Positions 36,508 through 44,586 of a stretch of 64,000 bases of DNA are shown here, piece by piece. Location: assembly GCA_050179685.1 (NCBI GenBank), contig JBFXEW010000014.1, forward strand, positions 1-64,000. Direction: 5' to 3'. The notes under the pieces were generated by a model. It made no database searches, had not been told where the DNA came from, and saw only the letters and a program-made list of their open reading frames with translations. The translations under genes and the position numbers were made by a program. The first letter of the stretch is position 1. Each line of letters begins with the position of its first letter. The stretch comes from GWE2-40-63 sp050179685 (GTDB lineage: Bacteria > Bacteroidota > Bacteroidia > Bacteroidales > SZUA-534).

Positions 36508-36590
36508 GGGTATTTAAAGATTTCATTTTTTATTATTTTTCATTTTCATTTAGGTTGTGAATGAATGATATTCTTTAAATACCCTTTTTA
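36508..36590 (+). terminator. 13-bp large-loop inverted repeat with T-tract
   Basis: GGGTATTTAAAGA (36508-36520) pairs perfectly with TCTTTAAATACCC (36572-36584) around a 51-nt loop and is followed by TTTTT. It lies between the SPFH gene and the 36611 gene and resembles the repeats at 2595 and 25055. Confidence 0.45.
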
Positions 36591-36610
36591 AATTGCAATT
36601 AGTAAAACAA

Positions 36611-36949
36611 ATGAAATATAAAGTTATATATATTCTTTTTATGTTACTGTCTTTCTGTTTTCAATCAAAAGGACAGGTATCAGATACTTCCAAAATTTTT
36701 CATTCGGATTCAGTTCAGCAGAAGCTTTTAAATGAGATTCCGGACGATGCCATTATTCTTGAAATACAAAGAATTCATGGTCAAATTATAAGTAATCAAA
36801 ATTACCTGTTGGGATATCTGTATGAAGAACAGAAAAGAATTGAAGCTAAATTGGATTCTGTGTTAAATGCCATACAGCTTGAAAAAATAAACGCTATTAA
36901 AAAACGTGGGAAAAGCAAAACAAAGCAAAAAAATAGGAAGATGTTATGA
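36611..36949 (+). CDS. Small secreted helical protein
   Basis: The protein has 112 residues from the ATG at 36611, which directly begins a signal peptide ending KGQV; an upstream TTG at 36593 is not needed. The rest is mostly helical with a coiled-coil-like stretch (YEEQKRIEAKLDSVLNAI) and a very basic end (KKRGKSKTKQKNRK). No known family. It starts 27 bases after the inverted repeat and precedes the methyltransferase gene by 39 bases. Confidence 0.5.
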   Translation: MKYKVIYILFMLLSFCFQSKGQVSDTSKIFHSDSVQQKLLNEIPDDAIILEIQRIHGQIISNQNYLLGYLYEEQKRIEAKLDSVLNAIQLEKINAIKKRGKSKTKQKNRKML

Positions 36950-36988
36950 GTTTTTAAAATCTAATATTAAATAATAAATTATAATAAT

Positions 36989-37582
36989 ATGGGAATGTAT
37001 CTATTAATATTTTACTGTATTTTTTTGATAGCCTTGTTTGTTATTCCAAGCTATCTTACCTTTAAACGAACAGGTATAAATCCTTTTCAATTCAGTAAGG
37101 AAGAGACTGCTATAAATTATGTTGGGAAAGTCTATAAAATCATTTCTTTACTAGCATTTATTACTATTTGTATCAATGCATTTATACCGAAATTAATGAC
37201 TTATTTAAACCCAATAGAATATTTGCAAATAACCAATTTAACATGGGTTGGTTTTGCTCTTTTAAATATTTCATTTATATGGATATTCATAGCCCAACGC
37301 AATATGGCAAATGAATGGCGTATTGGCATTGATGCCAAAAATAAGGTAACCCTTGTTACAAACGGGCTATTCAAAATATCTCGAAATCCAATCTTTTTAG
37401 GAGTTATACTGGTTTTTATCGGGCTATTTCTGATAATTCCCAATACCATAACAGCTATAATTCTTTTTACTGGTATACTTGTTATTCAAGTACAAGTAAG
37501 ACTTGAAGAAGAGTTTCTTTTAAAAGAACTCGGCGAAGATTATAAATATTACATGAAGAAAACAAAAAGGTGGTTATTATGA
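36989..37582 (+). CDS. ICMT-like membrane methyltransferase coupled to a P1B ATPase
   Basis: A 197-residue protein with about five membrane segments and the ICMT/PEMT C-terminal signature: NGLFKISRNPIFLGVILV, then VRLEEEFLLKELGEDYKYYMKKT. It is roughly 70 percent identical by eye to the 45645 product, whose start matches the second Met here (36995). Its stop overlaps the ATPase start as ATGA, so the two are translated together. The 45645 copy overlaps a CDF exporter in the same way. The methyl acceptor is unknown. Confidence 0.75.
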   Translation: MGMYLLIFYCIFLIALFVIPSYLTFKRTGINPFQFSKEETAINYVGKVYKIISLLAFITICINAFIPKLMTYLNPIEYLQITNLTWVGFALLNISFIWIFIAQRNMANEWRIGIDAKNKVTLVTNGLFKISRNPIFLGVILVFIGLFLIIPNTITAIILFTGILVIQVQVRLEEEFLLKELGEDYKYYMKKTKRWLL

Positions 37583-39672
37583 AAAAATATAAATTAAAAA
37601 ACTTGGATTGTGCCTCTTGCGCTGCAAAAATTGAAGGCAGCCTGGCAAAACTGGAAGAAGTAAAATTTGTAAGTGTAAATTTCGCCACTTCTTCAATAAC
37701 AGTAGATACTGACAACCTTGAAAAGGTGAAAAGTAAAATAAAAGAGATAGAACCGGAAGTTGAAATTGAAGATAGCGATAATGAAAAAAAAATAGTTTCG
37801 TCAAGTGAACTTGTTGAAAACAAATGGACAATTATAAAAGCAGTTACCGGTATTCTTCTATTAGTAGCAGGGCTAATTTTTGAAGAGGAAATTCACAATA
37901 CACCTTTTCACATTGCGGAATATTTGGTATTTGTAACAGCATACCTGATTGTGGGTTGGAAAGTTATTACATTGGCCGTAAAAAACATCATTAGAGGTCA
38001 GGTTTTTAACGAACATTTTTTGATGACTATTGCAACCTTGGGTGCTTTCGCGATAGCAGAAATGCCTGAAGCGGTAGCGGTTATGTTGTTTTATGTTGTT
38101 GGTGAATTATTTCAGGATTTAGCGGTAAACCGATCTCGAAAATCGATAAAATCTCTTCTTGAAATAAAACCTGATTATGCAAATCTTAAAGACAATGGTA
38201 ATACAATAAAGGTTTCTCCGGAAGATGTAAACATTGGAGATGAGATAGTAGTAAGAGCCGGCGAAAAAATTCCGTTGGACGGCTTGGTAATCGAAGGCAA
38301 TTCTTTTGTTGATACTTCAGCACTTACAGGGGAAAGTGTCCCACGAAAAATAAAACCAAATGATGAAGTATTAGCTGGGATGATAAATCAATCTGGATTA
38401 ATCACCATCAAAGTCACCCGGCTTTTTGGTGAATCTTCGATCTCGAAAATCCTTGAGATGGTCGAAAATGCGACATCCAAAAAAGCAGAAACCGAAAAGT
38501 TCATCACCACTTTTGCTAAATACTATACACCTGTAGTAGTGTTTGGTGCCCTTCTGATTGCTGTTGTACCTCCGCTTTTAATAAGTGGGGCAACTTTTAG
38601 CGATTGGATTTACCGGGCGTTAGTGGTACTGGTTATTTCATGCCCCTGTGCACTGGTAATCAGTATTCCGCTCGGATACTTTGGCGGTATCGGTGGTGCT
38701 TCAAGAAAAGGAATTCTAATAAAAGGCTCAAATTTTTTGGATGCTCTGACACAGGTGAGAACCGTAGTATTTGATAAAACCGGAACCCTGACAAAAGGAG
38801 AGTTTAAAGTTTCTGAGATTGTTGTTGCCAATGGTTTTTCTAAAGAAGAGATCCTGGAATATGCCTCTTATGCCGAAACCAATTCAAACCACCCTGTTGC
38901 CAAATCAATATCAGAAGCTTTTGGTAATAAGAGAGATAATGCACGAATTAAACAAGTTGAAGAAATTTCAGGACATGGCGTCAAAGCTGTTATTGACAGT
39001 AAAACAATACTTGCAGGTAATGATAAACTTTTGCATAAAGAAAATATTGAGCACCCTGTTTGCAACGTGGAAGGAACTGTTGTACATGTAGCAATAGATA
39101 CAATTTATGCTGGATATATAATTATTTCAGACAGCCTGAAAGATGATTCCATTGAAGCCATAGAAAAATTAAATGAAAAAAATATCCAAACGGTAATGCT
39201 AACAGGGGACAATAAATTTGCCGCAGCAGCTTTTGCCAAAAAATTAAAGATAGACAAATTCTTTTCTGAACTCTTGCCTGAAGATAAAGTAAAACATATC
39301 GAGATTTTAATGGCAGAAAACAAAGGAGGAAAAGTTGCTTTTGTTGGTGATGGGATAAATGATGCTCCTGTAATAGCACGTGCTGATGTAGGAATTGCTA
39401 TGGGTGCACTCGGTTCCGATGCTGCAATTGAAACTGCGGATGTAGTTTTAATGACTGATTCTCCGTTAAAAGTTGCCACATCAATTGAAGTTGCAAATAA
39501 AACAAGGAAAATAGTGTGGCAAAACATCATTTTTGCTCTTGGTGTTAAACTGCTTTTCATTGCTTTAGGAGTATTAGGGATTGCTACCATGTGGGAGGCC
39601 GTATTTGGTGATATGGGGGTCGCTTTGATAGCGATACTAAATGCTATCAGGGTATTAAAAATCAAAAACTAG
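37579..39672 (+). CDS. zntA: Zn/Cd/Pb-exporting P1B-2 ATPase (ZntA/CadA-like)
   Basis: The ATPase has 697 residues from the ATG overlapping the methyltransferase stop; an ATG nine bases earlier lies inside that gene. It starts with an HMA domain (LKNLDCASCAAKIE) and has TGES, ISCPCALVISIPLG in TM6, DKTGTLTKGEF, NHPVAKS and GDGINDAPV. The last membrane segment has GDMGVALIAILNAIRV; the Asp there marks the zinc/cadmium subgroup. It exports zinc-type ions to the periplasm and complements the CzcCBA-type pump. Confidence 0.9.
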   Translation: MKKYKLKNLDCASCAAKIEGSLAKLEEVKFVSVNFATSSITVDTDNLEKVKSKIKEIEPEVEIEDSDNEKKIVSSSELVENKWTIIKAVTGILLLVAGLIFEEEIHNTPFHIAEYLVFVTAYLIVGWKVITLAVKNIIRGQVFNEHFLMTIATLGAFAIAEMPEAVAVMLFYVVGELFQDLAVNRSRKSIKSLLEIKPDYANLKDNGNTIKVSPEDVNIGDEIVVRAGEKIPLDGLVIEGNSFVDTSALTGESVPRKIKPNDEVLAGMINQSGLITIKVTRLFGESSISKILEMVENATSKKAETEKFITTFAKYYTPVVVFGALLIAVVPPLLISGATFSDWIYRALVVLVISCPCALVISIPLGYFGGIGGASRKGILIKGSNFLDALTQVRTVVFDKTGTLTKGEFKVSEIVVANGFSKEEILEYASYAETNSNHPVAKSISEAFGNKRDNARIKQVEEISGHGVKAVIDSKTILAGNDKLLHKENIEHPVCNVEGTVVHVAIDTIYAGYIIISDSLKDDSIEAIEKLNEKNIQTVMLTGDNKFAAAAFAKKLKIDKFFSELLPEDKVKHIEILMAENKGGKVAFVGDGINDAPVIARADVGIAMGALGSDAAIETADVVLMTDSPLKVATSIEVANKTRKIVWQNIIFALGVKLLFIALGVLGIATMWEAVFGDMGVALIAILNAIRVLKIKN

Positions 39673-39708
39673 TCTTGATAATAAAGTAACATCTGGAAAG
39701 TTTGTAGG

Positions 39709-40089
39709 ATGCTTAAAATAGTGATAAATATAATTTTTGCCCTGTGCTTCATCCTTACTACATCAGGATTAACCATTCAGCAGAATTATTGTTACAATAA
39801 ACTGCTTTCTGTCAATATTGCTAAAACGTCAGACAATTGCTGCGACAATCCGTGTTCCGGCTGTCATACAAAGGTTATTTCATTAAAAGTTACCGATAGC
39901 TTTATCAAATCTGCGAAGATTGCAAAAGACAGAAAGAAGCTGGCCTCCGATAAATGCTTTGACCTGTTTTGTGCCAAAACTCATTTTAACTTAAATATAA
40001 GTCGAAATTATTTACATGATTATATAAGTTCGTTTCCAAAACATACACTTTCGCCAAGTAGAGCGCAGCTACAAGTGTATTTGTGTTGA
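39709..40089 (+). CDS. Small exported Cys-rich protein (HYC_CC_PP-like)
   Basis: A 126-residue protein with an N-terminal membrane/signal segment and IQQNYCYNKLLSV, then NCCDNPCSGC, matching the HYC...CC half of the HYC_CC_PP family. The end is not PP but SPSRAQLQVYLC, which is shared with the unrelated-looking 41346 product. A further Cys pair (KCFDLFC) lies in the middle. It follows the ATPase by 36 bases. Likely extracytoplasmic metal-binding peptide; function unknown. Confidence 0.6.
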   Translation: MLKIVINIIFALCFILTTSGLTIQQNYCYNKLLSVNIAKTSDNCCDNPCSGCHTKVISLKVTDSFIKSAKIAKDRKKLASDKCFDLFCAKTHFNLNISRNYLHDYISSFPKHTLSPSRAQLQVYLC

Positions 40090-40158
40090 GATAATATTAA
40101 AACTTTTAAAAGTTCAATTTCGAATCAGTAATTCAAGTTTTAATTAAATATTATCATT

Positions 40159-40740
40159 ATGAAAACAAATAAAATAAGCATAATAGTAGCAGTAATTTTT
40201 GCTGTAGTTGGTTTAAATGCCAAAGCACAAGAGTGTGGAATTTATAAAACCTATGATGATTACACCAATGGCAAAATGGATGTATCAATAGATTGCGCCA
40301 ATAAAGATGGTAAAATAAAGCCAAACGATTATTTTGGTAAGGATTATATAACAGTAATAAAAGCAGGTAGTAAGACCGATATAAAAAAAGATGAAATTTT
40401 CGGTTATCAACTTTGTAATGGCGAGTTTTATCGATTTCTAAACAATGACCGCCTAACCCTGGCTGATAAAAGCAGTTTATGGATTTACACGAAAGAAGAA
40501 AAAGTGTCTTATTCTCCATTTACTGGTACCAAAACAGTGACGAAATATTATTTCAGTGAAGAAGGTCATAAGGAAATAAAAAGCCTGACATTTAATAATC
40601 TAAAGGAGGCTTTACCTGACAACAAAGTTCTTTATTCTGAAATGGAATTGTTATTCAGTTCAAATTCTGCACTACACGCATATAATCAATCAAGTGGTTC
40701 TTTTAAAATAAACTCCTTCCTGAATAGTAAGGGGTTATAA
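40159..40740 (+). CDS. Secreted protein of unknown function
   Basis: A 193-residue protein with a signal peptide ending AKAQ, nearly the same as the signal of the 41802 product (MxTNKIxII...GLNxxAQE). The mature part is beta-rich with DYTNGK, GYQLCNGEFYRFL and WIYTKEE, and no metal motif. I do not recognise the family. It lies between two small Cys-protein units. Confidence 0.55.
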   Translation: MKTNKISIIVAVIFAVVGLNAKAQECGIYKTYDDYTNGKMDVSIDCANKDGKIKPNDYFGKDYITVIKAGSKTDIKKDEIFGYQLCNGEFYRFLNNDRLTLADKSSLWIYTKEEKVSYSPFTGTKTVTKYYFSEEGHKEIKSLTFNNLKEALPDNKVLYSEMELLFSSNSALHAYNQSSGSFKINSFLNSKGL

Positions 40741-40761
40741 ATATTTATAGATTAAACCTAC

Positions 40762-40828
40762 AAGTCGGGGTGCAACTTATTCAAGGCTGGCACTTAATTC
40801 TCCACCTTCATGAATTGCCCCCTGACTT
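40762..40828 (+). terminator. 14-bp imperfect large-loop inverted repeat
   Basis: AAGTCGGGGTGCAA (40762-40775) pairs with TTGCCCCCTGACTT (40815-40828), with one mismatch and one G-U, around a 39-nt loop. It is GC-rich against its surroundings and lies 25 nt before the second fur-like gene. It could be a terminator or regulatory hairpin. Confidence 0.35.
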
Positions 40829-40853
40829 TAATTATTATCAAATATGTATAAAA

Positions 40854-41267
40854 ATGGACAATAATGAAATAAGCAAAAAACTGGAATCAAAAAAAATTAA
40901 ACCAACGGCTATGCGTAATTTAGTTTACAAAACCCTTTATGAATCGGGCAAAGCGTTGAGTTTAGTTGATTTAGAGCTAAAATTTGAAAAGGTTGAACGT
41001 TCAACTGTGTTTCGCACATTAAAAACATTCGAGGACAATTTCATTATTCATGCAATTGATGATGGTACTGGTTCTGTTAAATATGCAGTATGTGAAAATG
41101 AATGCACATGCGGTTTAAACGATTTGCATGTTCACTTCTATTGTACACGCTGTGGAAGAACACGATGCATGAAGGAGATACCTATTCCTGAAATTAAGCT
41201 GCAAAATGGATTTACCTACGAGAGTGCGCAATTCATAGTCAACGGTGTGTGTCCTAATTGTGATTAA
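40854..41267 (+). CDS. Fur-family metal-responsive repressor (second copy)
   Basis: The protein has 137 residues from the ATG at 40854, matching the start of the first copy; the open frame from 40770 runs through the upstream hairpin and is not used. It has KIKPTAMRNLVYKTL, VERSTVFRTLKTF, HVHFYCTRC and CPNC, so all Fur zinc and winged-helix features are kept. It is about two-thirds identical by eye to the 27954 product. It is followed by the same TGCAA-N5-TTGCA palindrome. Confidence 0.85.
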   Translation: MDNNEISKKLESKKIKPTAMRNLVYKTLYESGKALSLVDLELKFEKVERSTVFRTLKTFEDNFIIHAIDDGTGSVKYAVCENECTCGLNDLHVHFYCTRCGRTRCMKEIPIPEIKLQNGFTYESAQFIVNGVCPNCD

Positions 41268-41271
41268 ACTT

Positions 41272-41286
41272 TGCAATTCAGTTGCA
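41272..41286 (+). promoter_or_regulatory. Candidate Fur-family operator TGCAA-N5-TTGCA (second copy)
   Basis: TGCAATTCAGTTGCA has the same arms and spacing as 28371-28385, also four bases after a fur-like stop and 27 nt before a TAnnTTTG element. The surrounding AACTT is also shared. Confidence 0.55.
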
Positions 41287-41298
41287 TAGATTTCACCG

Positions 41299-41306
41299 TA
41301 TCTTTG
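41299..41306 (+). promoter_or_regulatory. Candidate -7 element TATCTTTG
   Basis: Matches TAnnTTTG, 39 nt before the ATG at 41346. A TTTG at 41270-41273, overlapping the palindrome, is a possible -33 element at 25 nt, the same geometry as at 28398. Confidence 0.45.
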
Positions 41307-41345
41307 TTAAAGAGAATTTGATATTGTTGACAAATTGGTATCATT

Positions 41346-41708
41346 ATGAAAGAAAATAGATTTATTAAAACATTTGCATTATCTGCTGTTGCATTTCTAT
41401 TTATATTGATAGTTCAGTTAAGTTTTTGCAATCGGGCAAAAGCAATTGATGACAAGAATCAATCAACTAAAAAGAGTTGTAATACTTTTCTGGTTAGTGA
41501 AATAATTAAACCTTCCCACTATCATTACAAATCGCATTTAAACAAAAATTTCGAAAAACATTTTAATCAACCTACTTGGTCAACAAGTGCAACTACAATC
41601 AATCAGAGTAGTCTGGTTTTTATAACAGGATATATTAAATATTCTTATTATAAGAAAAGAATTAAACATCCATTAAGCAGAGCGCAATTGCAGGTTTATT
41701 TATGTTGA
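41346..41708 (+). CDS. Small exported protein with RAQLQVYLC tail
   Basis: A 120-residue protein with an N-terminal membrane/signal segment (about 12-28) and two separated cysteines before the C-terminal HPLSRAQLQVYLC. The tail, the stop and the next 11 bases (GAGATAATATT) closely match the end of the 39709 gene, suggesting duplication. The middle is basic and His/Tyr-rich (SHYHYKSHLNK). It is the first gene after the second Fur-type operator. Confidence 0.5.
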   Translation: MKENRFIKTFALSAVAFLFILIVQLSFCNRAKAIDDKNQSTKKSCNTFLVSEIIKPSHYHYKSHLNKNFEKHFNQPTWSTSATTINQSSLVFITGYIKYSYYKKRIKHPLSRAQLQVYLC

Positions 41709-41801
41709 GATAATATTTATAGAACTTTCATTATCCCAGGGCATAAGAGAATCGCCCGATTTAAGGAATAACACAGTTTTTTAACTATAAATAATATCAA
41801 G

Positions 41802-42299
41802 ATGATAACAAATAAGATTAAAATAATACTAGCGTTTGTGTTTGCATTAGCCGGACTAAATTCAAATGCTCAGGAGACAAAAAAAGTGCTTGGTACAGTC
41901 GGCAATGAAAAGTTGGGTGATGACAGAATTGTAATCTGCGTTTTAGGAACACAGGCTTGTATGCCAGTTAATATCGATAAAACGATGACTGTTGAATACC
42001 AAGGAGAAGACACAAAACTTACAGATTTACCCTTCGCCATTTATTTAGAAGCAAATATTGATAATAACAATAAAATCACGTCAATAAGCATTGACGAAAA
42101 GAAAACAGTTATCTGTTTTGCGGAGCATAAAAAGGGTCATGATGAGAAACTCACTCGCTTATTAAAAGAAATAAATGGTGTTGAAAATTTCAAGTTGTAC
42201 CCGAAATCAAATCAGGTGTATATTGAATACAATCCAACCGAAATTGCCTATGCGAGTTTAGAAGGAAAAGTAAAAAGTGCAGGATTTATATTAGAATAA
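41802..42299 (+). CDS. Secreted protein with C-terminal HMA-like domain lacking CxxC
   Basis: A 165-residue protein with a signal peptide ending SNAQE. Residues 25-95 are a beta-rich unknown part. Residues about 98-165 follow the HMA pattern (strand ICFAEHKKGH, helix, strand NQVYIEYNPTE, helix, GFILE) without CxxC, like the small proteins at 11144 and 11493. The HKKGH stretch could be an alternative ligand site. The signal resembles that of 40159. Confidence 0.55.
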   Translation: MITNKIKIILAFVFALAGLNSNAQETKKVLGTVGNEKLGDDRIVICVLGTQACMPVNIDKTMTVEYQGEDTKLTDLPFAIYLEANIDNNNKITSISIDEKKTVICFAEHKKGHDEKLTRLLKEINGVENFKLYPKSNQVYIEYNPTEIAYASLEGKVKSAGFILE

Positions 42300-42317
42300 A
42301 AAATGGAGGATAAAAAA

Positions 42318-42845
42318 ATGAAACGAAATAAAACAATAATAGTTATTGCTATTGCAATATTAGGTGTGTTTACATTAACAACCAGTGTGCTTTCCCAAAA
42401 TTGTTGTAACAAGTCTATGAGGTCAGTAAATTCCGATGCAGGGTGGTGGAATTATAATACCCCTAGTGAATATGCATTAACATCAGACCAAATATCAAAG
42501 ATTACAAATATTAGAGAGGAAAGTAACAAGAAATCACTTCCCCTTGAGAATGAACTTCGTATACTAAAAAATGATTATAGAATTGAAAATTCTAAAGCAG
42601 ATTTAGATGTTAAAAAAGTAAAATCATTGAGAAATGATATTCGTAATCATGAAGAAAAAATAGAAGACATAAATTTAGATACACGAGTTCAAATTAAAAA
42701 GATTCTTAATAAGAAACAGTTGGAATATTTTAATAACGACCATTACAGCTGGTGGGATATGGCAGAAAATTGTTGGTATACTGGAGACATGAATATGCAC
42801 TCCGGAAGTAAGCACATGATGTCTGCAAATCGAGGATGTTGGTAG
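42318..42845 (+). CDS. CpxP/Spy-like periplasmic metal-stress protein
   Basis: The protein has 175 residues from the ATG at 42318, preceded by ATGGAGGA as ribosome-binding site; an ATG at 42303 lies in that site. After a signal peptide ending LSQN come NCCNKSM, then LTSDQISKITNIREE and a second LNKKQLEYF, the LTxxQ pattern of CpxP/Spy-type helical proteins. Both ends hold Cys, Met, Trp and His residues (NMHSGSKHMM). It probably senses or buffers metal and misfolded protein in the periplasm. Confidence 0.65.
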   Translation: MKRNKTIIVIAIAILGVFTLTTSVLSQNCCNKSMRSVNSDAGWWNYNTPSEYALTSDQISKITNIREESNKKSLPLENELRILKNDYRIENSKADLDVKKVKSLRNDIRNHEEKIEDINLDTRVQIKKILNKKQLEYFNNDHYSWWDMAENCWYTGDMNMHSGSKHMMSANRGCW

Positions 42846-42861
42846 TTAGTATAAAAAATAA

Positions 42862-42911
42862 AATCACTAAAGCTACTGGTAGAATTATTAGCCAGTAAGG
42901 CTTTAGTGATT
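42862..42911 (+). other. Strong hairpin between CpxP-like and DUF302 genes
   Basis: AATCACTAAAGC (42862-42873) pairs perfectly with GCTTTAGTGATT (42900-42911), and an inner TACTGG pairs with CCAGTA. No T-tract follows on the plus strand, so it may process or attenuate the transcript rather than end it. Confidence 0.5.
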
Positions 42912-42938
42912 AAAAACATAATTTCTAAAGAAAATATT

Positions 42939-43325
42939 ATGCAATACTATTTTAATAAAACAACAAATTACTCTTTCGATGAAGCTATTGAAAAGGTAAC
43001 CGAAGAACTTCAAAAAGAAGGATTTGGAGTATTAACAGAAATTGATGTTACGGCAACTTTAAAAAAGAAGCTTGGTGTTGATTTTAAAAAGTATCGAATT
43101 TTGGGTGCTTGCAATCCGCCATATGCCTTAAAAGCATTAAGTGCGGAAGACAAAATAGGCACAATGTTACCATGCAATGTAATTGTACAACAAATTTCAG
43201 AATCTCAAGTTGAAATTGCAGCAATTAATCCTATGGCATCCATGCAAGCTGTAGAAAATAGCGACCTTGAAGAGGTGGCATTTGAAATAACAAGAAAACT
43301 AGATAAAGTAATTTGCAATCTATAA
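42939..43325 (+). CDS. DUF302 protein, cytoplasmic
   Basis: The protein has 128 residues from the ATG at 42939, matching the start of the copy at 22874; an in-frame ATG at 42906 lies in the hairpin. It has YYFNKTTNYSFDEAI, GFGVLTEI, GACNPPYALKAL and GTMLPCNV, with both conserved cysteines. No signal peptide. Third DUF302 copy in the window; function unknown. Confidence 0.75.
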   Translation: MQYYFNKTTNYSFDEAIEKVTEELQKEGFGVLTEIDVTATLKKKLGVDFKKYRILGACNPPYALKALSAEDKIGTMLPCNVIVQQISESQVEIAAINPMASMQAVENSDLEEVAFEITRKLDKVICNL

Positions 43326-43336
43326 AATCTATAAAA

Positions 43337-43954
43337 ATGAAAAACTTAAACGTGTTTTTTTTAGTAGCAGCAACATTAAGTGTATTAATATTTTCTTCAT
43401 GTGAAGAAGCAGACCCTGTGGTGACCGAAACAGATACTGTATTGGCATCTGAGGTTATAGGCACCTATATAGGAACTCTAAAAAGCTCTCAAACAAATCA
43501 AATAAAGGAAGCAACTATTACTGTAACTATGCAAAACGACAGTTTGGTTATGATGCATTGCATGGCTGAAAATTTCGATTCAACTTTTATAATGCAGCTA
43601 TACCAAAACCATGATAGTATAATGGTTTGTTATACAGGACAAGATTTTTATAATGAGTACGGACATAACACCAATAACTATGATTTTTGTAATAACCAGC
43701 CATCTGGTTGGACAAATGATAACTGGATGAATGATGATAATTGTTGGGGAAACAACAATACTAATTGGGGAAATAGTGCATGGGCTGGAAATGACCAATG
43801 GAATGCATGGACAAATCATATGAATACACAGCACAACCAAAACGATTCTCATTATGGTGGATTTGACCCAACAAAGAACTCATGCTTTTATGAATTTTCA
43901 ATGTACAATAACAATACTGAATATTTTGAACTATTTGAAGGAGTAAAACAGTAG
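43337..43954 (+). CDS. Lipoprotein with Asn/Trp/Asp-rich C-terminus
   Basis: The protein has 205 residues from the ATG at 43337, with a lipobox (LIFSSCEEA). Residues about 25-100 look like a beta-sandwich (GTYIGTLKSS, ATITVTMQNDS). Residues about 110-175 are of low complexity in Asn, Trp, Asp and Gly with NWMNDDNCWGNNN and NHMNTQHNQND; His, Asn, Cys and Asp there could bind metal. No known family. Confidence 0.5.
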   Translation: MKNLNVFFLVAATLSVLIFSSCEEADPVVTETDTVLASEVIGTYIGTLKSSQTNQIKEATITVTMQNDSLVMMHCMAENFDSTFIMQLYQNHDSIMVCYTGQDFYNEYGHNTNNYDFCNNQPSGWTNDNWMNDDNCWGNNNTNWGNSAWAGNDQWNAWTNHMNTQHNQNDSHYGGFDPTKNSCFYEFSMYNNNTEYFELFEGVKQ

Positions 43955-43960
43955 AAAGAG

Positions 43961-44422
43961 ATGAAAAAATTTAAATTCTTATTAGGTCTAATAATGGTAT
44001 TGAGTATACAACCTCTATTAGCACAAGAACAAGATAAACAATATTTCTCAACCACTGTTCATGGCTCATTTGAAGAAATTGTTGAGAAAGTGACAGATAA
44101 TTTATTTGAGCAAGGCTTTGGCATAGTAACTGAAATTGATTTGGCCGATAGAATTAAGGATAAACTTGGTGATGTTAGTATGAAACCATATAAAATTTTA
44201 GGACCGTGTATCGCAAAATATGCATATGAAGCATACAAGGTTGAAGAAAACATTGGGTTTATATTACCATGTCGAGTCATAATTAAAGATTTAGGAAATA
44301 ATAAGGTTGAAGTCATGATGGAAAATCCAACTAAGCTAATGTTGGTTAAAGAAAATCCTGAACTAATGAAAATTACAACTGATGTAAAATTAAAGTATTT
44401 GGCGGTGTTAGATGCTTTGTAA
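43961..44422 (+). CDS. Secreted DUF302 protein
   Basis: A 153-residue protein with a signal peptide ending LLAQEQ, followed by a DUF302 domain: GFGIVTEIDL, GPCIAKYAYEA and ILPCRV. Both conserved cysteines are kept although the first motif is GPC rather than GAC. It starts six bases after the lipoprotein gene. It is a periplasmic form of the family. A hairpin terminator follows. Confidence 0.7.
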   Translation: MKKFKFLLGLIMVLSIQPLLAQEQDKQYFSTTVHGSFEEIVEKVTDNLFEQGFGIVTEIDLADRIKDKLGDVSMKPYKILGPCIAKYAYEAYKVEENIGFILPCRVIIKDLGNNKVEVMMENPTKLMLVKENPELMKITTDVKLKYLAVLDAL

Positions 44423-44428
44423 ATTATT

Positions 44429-44459
44429 AAGTAGGCCTATGTAAGTAGCGCCTACTTTT
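44429..44459 (+). terminator. Hairpin terminator
   Basis: AAGTAGGC (44429-44436) pairs with GCCTACTT (44450-44457) around a 13-nt loop; with the following bases it makes a run of four T. Confidence 0.55.
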
Positions 44460-44586
44460 CTTAAAATTGATTGCAGTACCATTAAAATTTTCAAATTAGA
44501 TAGTTGAAATTAAATTACCTGAAGAGGCGGTAACTGATATTATAAGAAAATTAAATAAGTAATTATAAACATTTGAATTAAAGGTT

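Noticed and set aside
44500..44562. Possible C-terminal scrap of another DUF302 gene
   Set aside because: The frame reads VEIKLPEEAVTDIIRKLNK before a stop, loosely like DUF302 ends, but it is too short and too weak to call.
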